DNA of 64,000 bases from Saprospiraceae bacterium (GTDB taxonomy: Bacteria > Bacteroidota > Bacteroidia > Chitinophagales > Saprospiraceae): assembly GCA_016719855.1 (NCBI GenBank), contig JADJYH010000016.1, forward strand, positions 50,016-114,015, written 5' to 3'. The notes beneath the pieces are model-generated. The model saw only the letters and a program-made list of their open reading frames with translations. It was not told the DNA's origin and made no database searches. Made by a program: the position numbers and the translations under genes. This document shows positions 19,147 to 26,924 of the stretch, piece by piece (the first letter of the stretch is position 1; each line of letters opens with the position of its first letter).

Positions 19147-20520
19147 TCATTCCTCCATTGGCATAATCCAAGGCGAAGCCTTGAATGGCTCCCATTTGAC
19201 CTGAGCCAAATCCACTTCGGCATCAATGAACGGCTGTGTTTTGCGCCGGTTCAGGCTGGCCCGAACGTTGGCGTGAACGGCCACATCGGGCACGCCCCTC
19301 CTGTGCCAGAGGTCACGCAGGTAATGGGCAAATTGCAGCACCATATCGGGGTGGGTAAATATTTTTTCCCGCTGGCGGTCCGTGAGGTAGTCGGTCACGT
19401 CCACCTTGGTGACCTCCCCTGTCTGCAAGTTTTTTATGTCAAAATGGCCGTAGCCCCGCTTCGAGCGGAGCATCATGCGCCACGAGTAGCGGTGGCCCTC
19501 CTCTGTCCAGGCCACGTTTCCGGGGAAGCACCAGTGTCGCAGCGGCATGAGCAGGTGGAAGGCGATGAGGAGTGTCAATACTGGTATAACCACCTGCTTC
19601 GAGTAGGCAGGCGGCACAACGTCGGGGAGGTTCAGAACCTCCCCGACGTTCAATATGCCCCACCAAGTCTCCACGCGCTGAGGCCATTTCCATTTTGTTT
19701 TAAAAAAAGCGAACACCTGCCTTGGCCAGTCGGGCGGAAAGTACAGCAGGCTGAGGGAGATGGACAGCCACGGGAAGATGCCGATTTGGAAAAGCAGCGT
19801 ATTCGTCAGGTGGAAAAACAGGATGAAGCCAAGCGCCCAGACCCTCGTTTTTCTGAACATCAAAAAAAATGGCGCTGTGAGGTCGAGCAACATGCCGCTC
19901 CAGGCCATTGCGTAGGCAGTTTCTCTTTGCGCCCAAAGCCAGCCGAGCAGCGGCATGTCTTTTTTTACACGAATCCAGTCGTGCAGTGGGTTGGCATCGA
20001 GCAACCAGTCGGCGTTGATCTTGGCGACGGCCCCGTACACGTACACGATGCCCATCATCAGCGGCAGTATCCACAGGCTCCAAGCTTGGATTTTGTCGCT
20101 TCGCAATGCAGGGTTTTTCACCACATCCAACGACCACTGTCGGTTGGCGGGCAGGAAAATCATGATGAAACTCAGCCAAATGAACAAGTAGCCGTGGTTG
20201 AGGTACAGCGCTTTTTCCAACAAAAAGACATAGCTGAACCCCACGAAAAACACCACCGTGCAGACCCGGTACCACCGCCCCAAAGCGATGAGCAGCGCCG
20301 CTGCCATCAGGCCCAAAAACACGATGGATAGGTACGGCTCCGGCAGCGGCCCCACCCATTCGAAGCCCAAGTACTTGAACTGGAATTTTTCCGGGTCAAA
20401 ATAGCCCTTGTACAGGTGATAGTACGTCCAGACTCCCATCAAATCGGCGAAGCCGAGGATGCCAAACACCACCCGAAAGAAGGCGAGGGAGGCTATGTCA
20501 ACTGGCGAAAACGGTTTCAT
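19147..20520 (-). CDS. HTTM-domain membrane protein (vitamin K gamma-carboxylase-like)
   Basis: 457 residues from the ATG at 20520 (MKPFSPVDIASLAFFRV); a GTG 24 bases upstream is a poorer choice. The start motif 'PVDIASLAFFR' and the series of hydrophobic helices to about residue 300 ('LGFADLMGVWTYYHLYKGY', 'LNHGYLFIWLSFIMIFLPA') are typical of HTTM proteins, relatives of the membrane part of vitamin K-dependent gamma-glutamyl carboxylase. The C-terminal ~150 residues are soluble ('RYSWRMMLRSKRGYGHFDI'). The reaction catalysed in bacteria is not established. Upstream lies the largest word palindrome of the window. Confidence 0.88.
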   Translation of the reverse strand: MKPFSPVDIASLAFFRVVFGILGFADLMGVWTYYHLYKGYFDPEKFQFKYLGFEWVGPLPEPYLSIVFLGLMAAALLIALGRWYRVCTVVFFVGFSYVFLLEKALYLNHGYLFIWLSFIMIFLPANRQWSLDVVKNPALRSDKIQAWSLWILPLMMGIVYVYGAVAKINADWLLDANPLHDWIRVKKDMPLLGWLWAQRETAYAMAWSGMLLDLTAPFFLMFRKTRVWALGFILFFHLTNTLLFQIGIFPWLSISLSLLYFPPDWPRQVFAFFKTKWKWPQRVETWWGILNVGEVLNLPDVVPPAYSKQVVIPVLTLLIAFHLLMPLRHWCFPGNVAWTEEGHRYSWRMMLRSKRGYGHFDIKNLQTGEVTKVDVTDYLTDRQREKIFTHPDMVLQFAHYLRDLWHRRGVPDVAVHANVRASLNRRKTQPFIDAEVDLAQVKWEPFKASPWIMPMEE

Positions 20521-20545
20521 GGTTTCAATATTTCTGACTATCACT

Positions 20546-20735
20546 GATTGTAGTGATGCAGCTTTTTTTTGATTGACGATTGCTGATTACATGATTGACG
20601 ATTGTTGATGTAATTGTCGATGGATGGTTTTTGATGGCTGAAATCAGCAATTGACCATCAAAAAATCAGCCATCATATCAAAAATCGTCAATCATGTAAT
20701 CAGCAATCGTCAATCAAAAACCCATCACTACAATC
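20546..20735. repeat. Large nested word palindrome (37-bp perfect arms)
   Basis: The core arms 20567-20603 and 20683-20719 are perfect inverted repeats of 37 bp, built from GATTGACGATT and GCTGATTACAT words. Outer arms 20546-20558 and 20723-20735 (GATTGTAGTGATG) add 13 more pairs. The 79-base interior is made of related words (GATGG, GGCTGA, CATCA) and can itself fold. The whole gap 20521-20814 contains no gene; at 20771-20820 it also holds a CTCAC/CTCTC low-complexity stretch. Confidence 0.9.
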
Positions 20736-20814
20736 CGATACGATCAGCAATATTTCATGGTTTCAGGTTCCTCTCAAACTCTCACTCGCTCACTCTCTCA
20801 CCTCTCTCACCCGC

Positions 20815-21291
20815 TCACCCTCTGACGAGCAACGCCGGGTTCACCTCAAACTGCTGCTTACGCTCCTGCGAAAAGCCAAAAGCGGCATGTGGCAGCAGCC
20901 GTTGGAGGAAGTGCGAGGCTAGTTTCAGTTTCTTCGTGGGCAGCGCCAGAGTCAGTTCCGAGCCGTCGAGGAGCATGACGAAGAGCGTACCTCGCTCCGA
21001 AAGCAGCATCCCAAAGGGCATCAGCCGCTCTTCCTGTGTGTAAATCCAAACGATGTGCCGAGGGCGACGGTGCAGCACCTGCCAGAGCGGGTCGTCCTCG
21101 ACCTTGGGGCGCCGCAGGTACTCCCGCAAGAACCAAGCGCCGGGCAGTGCCACACCCAGTCCGAGAGCTGCGAGCAGACTATATTTTTGGTAAAAAACGG
21201 CCGTCAAACTCAACCCGGAAACCAGCAGCACGAGCCCCACGGCCAGCTTCAGCCAGAGGTCCCGCCTAATGGCCTCCCGGATGGTGAGCAT
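20815..21291 (-). CDS. Small two-helix membrane protein, unknown function
   Basis: 158 residues from the ATG at 21291 (MLTIREAIRRDLWLKL); a TTG extension of 13 residues is possible. Two close hydrophobic segments ('LAVGLVLLVSGLSLTAVFY', 'LLAALGLGVALPGAWFL') are followed by a soluble C-terminal domain of about 100 residues ('RHIVWIYTQEERLMPFGMLL') of alternating strands, somewhat like a PH-like or YcxB-type membrane-associated domain. I do not recognise the family with certainty. It is divergent from the Fic gene. Confidence 0.55.
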   Translation of the reverse strand: MLTIREAIRRDLWLKLAVGLVLLVSGLSLTAVFYQKYSLLAALGLGVALPGAWFLREYLRRPKVEDDPLWQVLHRRPRHIVWIYTQEERLMPFGMLLSERGTLFVMLLDGSELTLALPTKKLKLASHFLQRLLPHAAFGFSQERKQQFEVNPALLVRG

Positions 21292-21361
21292 GGCGGGGTG
21301 GGCGAGGAGTTTGTGGTGGTCGTGCAGCAAGGGTTGACCTGTTTGTTTTTAAAACATTTTG

Positions 21362-21393
21362 TTGAAATAAATTCAGTGTAGTTTGTATCTTTG
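21362..21393 (+). promoter_or_regulatory. Promoter of the Fic gene
   Basis: TTG at 21362-21364 and TATCTTTG at 21386-21393, 21 bases apart, fit the Bacteroidota -33/-7 pattern. Transcription would start near 21400, giving a leader of about 20 bases before the ATG at 21419. Confidence 0.6.
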
Positions 21394-21418
21394 TGTGAAA
21401 ATAAGCGAGTTTTTGAAA

Positions 21419-22594
21419 ATGGAGATAAAAGACGTTCATGTTTGGAAACCCATCGAGTTTTCGGAGGCTTGGGAACAGTGCAGCACTTCCAAGTTAGACG
21501 TGCTTTTGCCCTCGTGGGTCAGGCGGCGGCAGACTTTAAGGGAGGATTTCAAGGCGTACAACCAGTTTATGGACCGCCTGAAACGGCAACACGCTATCGA
21601 AACTGGGGTTATCGAAAAACTCTACGACCTGAGCGAGGGCGTCACGGAGACGTTCATCAAAGAGGGTTTCGTGGAGTCTTACCTGCAACATGGAGACACG
21701 AACATCCCGCCACATCAGTTGATGAACTACCTGAACGACAATTTCAGCGCCATTGATTTTGTCTTCGATGTGGTAAAGAACAACCGACAGTTTACAGTCG
21801 GCTTCATTAAGGAACTGCACCATCTCATCACTAATCACCAAGAGAGCGCCGAAGGCCGTGACCAATTTGGCAACCGCCTCCAAATACCGCTCATCAAAGG
21901 TGCTTTCAAGGAATGGGAAAACAACCCAACCCGTGCCTCTGACGGCAAACGCTTCGTGTACTGCCCACCCGTGCATGTGGCCGCTGAAATGGACAACCTT
22001 GTGGCCATTCTCGCCAATTTGGAAGCAAGGAATGTGAAGCCGCTGCTGGTAGCCACTTGGCTGCACCATGCGTTTGTGATTATTCACCCATTCCAAGATG
22101 GAAATGGCCGTGTAGCAAGGCTGCTGGCAAGTTTGGTGCTGATAAAACATGGACTGTTTCCGCTGACAGTGAAGCGGGGAGATAAGAAGCGGTATATTGA
22201 TGCGCTAGAATTGGCTGACAATGGCGAACCGCAGGGATTGGTCGATTTTTTTGGGGAGATGCAGAAGAAGAATATTGAGGGGGCGTTGAATATGAGGTTG
22301 GAGGTGGGAACCACAACTATAACTGAAATTGCGGAGATACTATTTGAAAAAATCGAAGTGAAAAATCGGAATGAAAAAAATAGCGAAAAAATGAAAGAGC
22401 TATTATCTGTAAATCGTACTCAAGTTGTTAATTTTTGTCAATCTGCCTTAAAAGAAATAAAATCTGAACTGGAGAATAAATTAAGCGGGATTGCCAGTTT
22501 TGAAATAATCGAACATACTTTAAACTCCCCAAGAAATAACCCAACTCTTAAGTATGTAAAAAATATTCTAATCGATTTAATTACTTTTCGATGA
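21419..22594 (+). CDS. Fic-family protein (AMPylation domain)
   Basis: 391 residues from the ATG at 21419. The Fic core motif HPFQDGNGRVAR (about residues 222-233; DNA 22084-22119) is complete, including catalytic His, the acidic residue, Gly-Asn-Gly and Arg, so adenylylation of a protein hydroxyl is expected. The N-terminal part is helical. The N-terminal inhibitory helix of class II Fic proteins is not clear: near 'HAIETGVIEKLYD' the usual E(G/N) is absent. Codon and base use change at about 22310: the last 95 residues ('NRNEKNSEKMKELLSV') are AT-rich, unlike the first part, suggesting a mosaic gene. Its stop codon overlaps the start of the next small gene (ATGA). Confidence 0.88.
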   Translation: MEIKDVHVWKPIEFSEAWEQCSTSKLDVLLPSWVRRRQTLREDFKAYNQFMDRLKRQHAIETGVIEKLYDLSEGVTETFIKEGFVESYLQHGDTNIPPHQLMNYLNDNFSAIDFVFDVVKNNRQFTVGFIKELHHLITNHQESAEGRDQFGNRLQIPLIKGAFKEWENNPTRASDGKRFVYCPPVHVAAEMDNLVAILANLEARNVKPLLVATWLHHAFVIIHPFQDGNGRVARLLASLVLIKHGLFPLTVKRGDKKRYIDALELADNGEPQGLVDFFGEMQKKNIEGALNMRLEVGTTTITEIAEILFEKIEVKNRNEKNSEKMKELLSVNRTQVVNFCQSALKEIKSELENKLSGIASFEIIEHTLNSPRNNPTLKYVKNILIDLITFR

Positions 22595-22892
22595 GACCTT
22601 ACCCAATACACTTTTTCAGTTCGTCATACAGCTTGAAGAAAGTAAGTATTGCCTCATGATTTCCATTCATCACTATGGTCATGACAGTTCCACTCTTGCA
22701 ATTGGAGCAATTGATTTGTCAAAAATTTATGAAGATTCTTCTTCTGAACTTCCAATAGAAATAGAGCCATTTACGATTTCACTTGAAACTGATGATGCCA
22801 CTTTAGAAAAGTCTTTTGACAATATCAAAACTTATCTACAAGACATCATTTCGTTTTCGCTCGCCCAAATCGCCAGCGAAATCAACCCCTAG
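22591..22892 (+). CDS. Small unknown protein coupled to Fic (frameshifted)
   Basis: The uninterrupted reading starts only at ATG 22656 (78 aa, MISIHHYGHDSSTLAI). An ATG at 22591 overlaps the Fic stop as ATGA. Adding one T to the T5 run 22612-22616 joins it in frame (MRPYPIHFFQFVIQLEESKY...) to give about 100 residues. The protein is acidic with a C-terminal amphipathic helix ('FDNIKTYLQDIISFSLAQI'). Position and size suggest a partner or antidote for Fic; there is no sequence match to a known antitoxin that I recognise. AT-rich like the end of the Fic gene. Confidence 0.5.
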
Positions 22893-22899
22893 CTAAAAC

Positions 22900-23367
22900 A
22901 TGAAACAGCGAATCTACATTGACACCTCCGTCATCGGCGGCGTTTTCGACGAAGAGTTTCAACGGCATTCCAATATGCTGATGGATGAGTTTAAAGCTGG
23001 AATAAAGATAGCAGTTGTTTCGGATGTTACGTTTCTGGAATTGGCGGATGCACCAGAAAGAGTTCAAGCGGTACTCAGCTTAATTCCAAATGTTTACAAA
23101 GAGGATATTGCATTGACGACTGAGGCAAGGGAATTGGCAGACAAGTACATTAGTGCTGGAGCTGTGACCATGAAATTTTATGAAGATGCGCTTCACATTG
23201 CCATTGCCACCGTAAGCCGGGTTGACATTTTGGCGAGTTGGAACTTCAAGCATATTGTCAATCTTGATAGAATCAGAAAGTTCAATGCAGTAAATTTGAT
23301 AAATGGTTACCCAATGCTTGAAATCCGAAGCCCAAGAGAAATATTAAAATCCAAAGAAGATGAATAA
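22900..23367 (+). CDS. PIN-domain protein (VapC-like nuclease)
   Basis: 155 residues. The PIN fold is shown by the N-terminal 'RIYIDTSVIGGVFDEEF' (first acidic residue at Asp8), 'FLELADAP', and the later acidic pair in 'YEDALHIAIATVSRVDILASWNF', where PIN nucleases hold Mg2+. Members cut RNA, usually as toxins of type II toxin-antitoxin modules. Its end overlaps the start of a 55-residue charged protein (ATG 23360), the toxin-first order found in some PIN modules. AT-rich compared with parE downstream. Confidence 0.85.
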   Translation: MKQRIYIDTSVIGGVFDEEFQRHSNMLMDEFKAGIKIAVVSDVTFLELADAPERVQAVLSLIPNVYKEDIALTTEARELADKYISAGAVTMKFYEDALHIAIATVSRVDILASWNFKHIVNLDRIRKFNAVNLINGYPMLEIRSPREILKSKEDE

Positions 23368-23527
23368 GGAAAAACAATTCGACAGCGTCCAAATGATGCG
23401 TACCATCCGTGAAAAAATTCAACGAGAATGGGAAACCAACCCTAAGCTCGTGGAAGAACGTTTGAAAGAAATCCGTAAAAAGTACAACATCAAAGAAGAA
23501 GTTCAAAAAGAAAAATCCGAATCATAA
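23360..23527 (+). CDS. Small charged protein, probable antitoxin of the PIN protein
   Basis: 55 residues, below the usual size cut-off for gene calling. It starts with ATG inside the last codons of the PIN gene (8-base overlap) and its TAA (23525-23527) abuts the ATG of parE (23528). Sequence: MNKEKQFDSVQMMRTIREKI followed by a highly charged helix ending EEVQKEKSES. Overlap with a PIN gene, size and charge suggest an antitoxin; this is inference from context, with no recognised DNA-binding motif. Confidence 0.7.
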   Translation: MNKEKQFDSVQMMRTIREKIQREWETNPKLVEERLKEIRKKYNIKEEVQKEKSES

Positions 23528-25459
23528 ATGTCCCAACAGCAAGTAACCTACAACGAAGACAACATCCGCTCCCTCGACTGGCGGGAGCATATCCGCATAC
23601 GCCCCGGCATGTACATCGGCAAGCTGGGCGACGGCTCCACGCCCGACGACGGCATCTACGTGCTGGTCAAGGAGGTCATTGACAACTGCATTGACGAGTA
23701 CGTGATGGGCTACGGCAAGAACATTGACGTGAGCGTGAAGGACGGCGTCGTGGAGGTGCGGGACTACGGGCGGGGCATCCCGCTCGGCAAGGTCATTGAC
23801 TGCGTCTCGCAAATCAACACGGGCGGCAAGTACGACTCGAAGGCGTTCAAAAAATCCGTCGGCCTGAACGGCGTGGGCACCAAGGCGGTGAACGCCCTCA
23901 GCAGCTACTTCAAGGTGCAAGCAATACGGGAAGGTGAGACCAAGATTGCCGAGTTCGAGACCGGGAACATCACCAAGGACCACAAGCTGGGCAAGACCTC
24001 GGAGAACAACGGGACGCTCGTCGTTTTCCGCCCCGACGAGACGATTTTTCGCAACTACCGCTTCCGCACAGAGTATTTGGAGCAGCAGCTCTGGAACTAC
24101 GCCTACCTGAACGCTGGCCTGAAAATCAACTTCAATGGCAAGATATTCCATTCCAAGAACGGCCTCCTCGACATGCTCTCGAACAAGACGCAGACCGAGC
24201 AGTTGCGCTACCCCATCATCCACATCAGCGGCGAGGACATCGAGGTTGCCATGTCGCACGGCAACCACTACGGCGAGCAGTACTACTCCTTCGTGAACGG
24301 CCAGAACACTACACAGGGCGGCACCCACCTCAATGCCTTCAAGGAGGCAATTGTGAGCGTGTTGCGCAAATTTTACAACAAAACCTTCGACCCAAAAGAC
24401 ATCCGCTCCAGCATCGTGGCGGCCATCAGCGTGCGGGTGGAGGAGCCGGTGTTCGAGTCGCAGACCAAGACCAAGCTCGGCTCACAGGACATGGGGCCAC
24501 AGGGGCCGTCCGTGCGCAAGTTCGTGACCGACTTTTTGGAAAAGGAACTCGACAATTTCCTCCACAAAAACGAGGCGGTGGCCAAGGAACTGCTGCGTCG
24601 CATCCAACAGTCGGAGCGGGAGCGCAAGGAGATTGCTGGCATCAAAAAACTTGCGAACGAGCGGGCCAAGAAGGCCAACCTCCACAACAAAAAACTGCGT
24701 GACTGCCGCCTCCACCTCAACGACGCCGTAAAAAAAGGCGACGAAGACCGTCGGCTTGGTTCCACGGTGTTCATCACCGAGGGCGACTCGGCAAGCGGCA
24801 GCATCACCAAGGCCAGGGACGTGGAATTGCAGGCCGTGTTCAGCTTGCGGGGCAAGCCGCTCAACTGCTTCGGCATGACCAAAAAAATCGTTTACCAAAA
24901 CGAGGAACTGAACCTGCTCCAGCATGCCCTCAACATCGAAAACGACCTGGAAGACCTGCGCTTCAACCGGGTAGTCATCGCCACCGATGCAGACGTGGAC
25001 GGGATGCACATCCGGCTGTTGCTGCTCACGTTTTTCCTCCAATTCTTCCCAGATTTGGTGCGCACGGGGCATTTGTTCATCCTACAAACGCCGCTATTCC
25101 GGGTACGGGACAAGAAAGCGACATACTACTGTTACAGCGACGCTGAAAAACAGGAGGCCATCCGCAAGCTGCGGGGCAAAGCCGAAATCACCCGGTTCAA
25201 GGGTTTGGGTGAAATCTCGCCCGGCGAGTTCAAGGATTTTATCAACGAAAATATCCGCTTGGAGCCGGTGGTGTTGCAGGCCGATGCTGATTTGGAGAAA
25301 ATCCTGTCGTACTACATGGGAAAGAACACGCCGGAACGCCAGGAATTTATCATTGACAACCTGCGGGTGGAATTGGACGAAATCGAGGATGATATTGAAA
25401 TCCGGGAAGCACTGGGTGGCGAGATGCCAGTTGATGAAGCAGAAGAGGCGATGGCTTGA
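23528..25459 (+). CDS. parE: DNA topoisomerase IV subunit B
   Basis: 643-residue type IIA topoisomerase ATPase subunit; with ParC it decatenates chromosomes. GHKL ATPase motifs: 'VIDNCIDEYVMGYG', 'VRDYGRGIPL', 'GLNGVGTKAVNALS'. The Toprim domain holds 'FITEGDSASGS' near residue 415 and 'ATDADVDGMHIRLLLL'. It is distinct from the gyrB at 57202: 'GGKYDSKAFKKSVGLNGVG' and 'LGSQDMGPQGPS' mark the Bacteroidota topo IV type. The position corresponding to the Tyr that Fic toxins modify in other topoisomerases is Phe107. The start codon directly follows the stop of the small PIN-linked gene, so read-through from that cluster is likely. parC is not in the window. Confidence 0.93.
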   Translation: MSQQQVTYNEDNIRSLDWREHIRIRPGMYIGKLGDGSTPDDGIYVLVKEVIDNCIDEYVMGYGKNIDVSVKDGVVEVRDYGRGIPLGKVIDCVSQINTGGKYDSKAFKKSVGLNGVGTKAVNALSSYFKVQAIREGETKIAEFETGNITKDHKLGKTSENNGTLVVFRPDETIFRNYRFRTEYLEQQLWNYAYLNAGLKINFNGKIFHSKNGLLDMLSNKTQTEQLRYPIIHISGEDIEVAMSHGNHYGEQYYSFVNGQNTTQGGTHLNAFKEAIVSVLRKFYNKTFDPKDIRSSIVAAISVRVEEPVFESQTKTKLGSQDMGPQGPSVRKFVTDFLEKELDNFLHKNEAVAKELLRRIQQSERERKEIAGIKKLANERAKKANLHNKKLRDCRLHLNDAVKKGDEDRRLGSTVFITEGDSASGSITKARDVELQAVFSLRGKPLNCFGMTKKIVYQNEELNLLQHALNIENDLEDLRFNRVVIATDADVDGMHIRLLLLTFFLQFFPDLVRTGHLFILQTPLFRVRDKKATYYCYSDAEKQEAIRKLRGKAEITRFKGLGEISPGEFKDFINENIRLEPVVLQADADLEKILSYYMGKNTPERQEFIIDNLRVELDEIEDDIEIREALGGEMPVDEAEEAMA

Positions 25460-25513
25460 TTTACGCACGTACCCTGGAAATCTTTCCGGGGATACAACCA
25501 AGTTCCGGCGTAC

Positions 25514-25550
25514 AAAAAAGGGCGGCTCGCAATGCGAGCCGCCCTTTTTT
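25514..25550. terminator. Bidirectional terminator parE/porV
   Basis: Perfect 18-bp arms (25514-25531 and 25533-25550), AAAAAAGGGCGGCTCGCA and its complement, with a U-run on both strands. It separates the convergent parE and porV transcripts. Confidence 0.92.
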
Positions 25551-25596
25551 GTTCTTGTTGGGGACTGCCAACTGCCCCCTGTCGAACTGTGGACTA

Positions 25597-26816
25597 CTAA
25601 TTTTCCCCTTCCGCAACGCTCAACGCACCAAAATCGAACAGCAGCGAGAAACGCAGCGTGTTGTCGAGCGGGTTGCGCTGGTTGGTGGTGGGCACGAGGT
25701 AGGAGAAGTTCAGGCCGAATATATTGTACTTCAAGCCGAGGCCAACGGTGAAGAAATGGCGATCGCCCTTCGTGCGGCTCTCGGAGAAGTAACCTGCACG
25801 AACTGCGAACTGCTTGTCGTACCAGTACTCAAGGCCGACCGAGTAATTAATCTCTTTCAATTCTTCATCGAAGCCGTTTGGGGCATCACCGAAGGAAGAG
25901 AAAATACCGGAAATCGGCGACTCCTGACGCCAATCAGCAATGTTGTCGCCATCAGCGTCGCAGTCGAAGCAACGGGTTGGCACCAGCAGCTTGTTCAGGT
26001 CGGCAGCGATGGTCAGGCTGTTGTATTCGTCAAATTGGAAGCCCCAAGCACCACCAAGACCAAGGTTGGTCGGCAGGAAATCCTTCTGCCCGTTGGCCGC
26101 ATTGGTATACGTGATTTTCGAGCCGATATTGGTGACGGCGAGGCCGATGGTCAAGTCGCTCTTGCGGCCGTTAGCCTCGATGTCGGTATCGTAGGTAAAG
26201 AAAAGTCGGCAGCGCCAGCCTTTCCAGCTTCGATAACCTGGCCATCCACCTGCTGGCCGCTGGCCAAGTTGGAGTAGATGAACTTGGCGCCCACCGCAGC
26301 CGTAAATTTCTCAGAAAGCCTGCGGGAGTAGGCCACGGTCGCCTCAAATTCGTTGGGGTTGCCAGTGCCAATTGGATTGCCGTTTTCGTCGGTGAAGTTG
26401 ATGTCGCCGAGCGAGAAATAGCGCAAGCCAGCACCAATTGCTTGGTTTTCGTCTATTTTGTAATAGCCAGTCAGGTAGGCGAGGTACACATCGTTGAGGC
26501 CGAGCGAACGCAGCCAAGGGGTGTACGTGGCCGAAATGCCTAGCGGGTTTTCAGCCATCACCAGCTTCGACTGGTTGAAGTGCATGGCGTTGGCATCGGG
26601 GGAAAGGCCAATGCCCACATCGCCCATGGCGCCAGAGCGGGCATCGGATACGATGCGCAGGAACGGCACTGCTGTGAGGATGGTGTTCGTGCAGTCAGAG
26701 CCATCAGGATTGACCCAATTACCTTTGGTGTCTTTGAAGCACTGGGCGTTCAGGTCGCTCGAAAAGAACAACCCGGATAGGGCAAAAAGTGCAATTGTAT
26801 AGCGTAAACCTTTCAT
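25597..26816 (-). CDS. porV: T9SS outer-membrane protein PorV (frameshifted)
   Basis: Merged locus of about 405 codons. PorV is an outer-membrane 14-stranded barrel of the FadL-like type that binds T9SS cargo leaving the SprA translocon and carries it to the PorU sortase. Signal peptide MKGLRYTIALFALSGLFFSS...LNAQ, then 'AVPFLRIVSDARSGAMGDVG', a hallmark of PorV/PorQ-type proteins, and 'YTPWLRSLGLNDVYLAYLTG'. The frame breaks near 26195-26203: one more T in the minus-strand run CTTTACC gives 'AGAADFSFTYDTDIEANGRKSDLTIGL'. It lies downstream of porU on the same strand, the usual porU-porV pair, with its own -7 box. Confidence 0.9.
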
Positions 26817-26850
26817 GAGATGAATTCAGTTTTTTTGAAAAAAAAGTTTG

Positions 26851-26858
26851 CAAATATA
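26851..26858 (-). promoter_or_regulatory. -7 box upstream of porV
   Basis: TATATTTG on the minus strand, an exact TAnnTTTG match 35 bases upstream of the porV ATG. No -33 element at the expected spacing. Confidence 0.5.
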
Positions 26859-26924
26859 GGGTAGCTAAGATGAATGAAGCATGCCTTTTTTAACAAATAC
26901 CTCAAGCATCCCAGCCTTTTTTAA

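Noticed and set aside
19273..20331. Open frame of 352 codons antisense to the HTTM gene
   Set aside because: No domain, no signal, and the HTTM reading has clear membrane helices.
20567..20719. Possible IS or integron end because of the long inverted repeat
   Set aside because: No transposase or recombinase nearby, no target duplication, and the arms are made of reiterated short words.
20771..20820. CTCAC/CTCTC tract as a coding repeat
   Set aside because: It lies between the palindrome and a stop codon, with no frame extending through it; low-complexity intergenic sequence.
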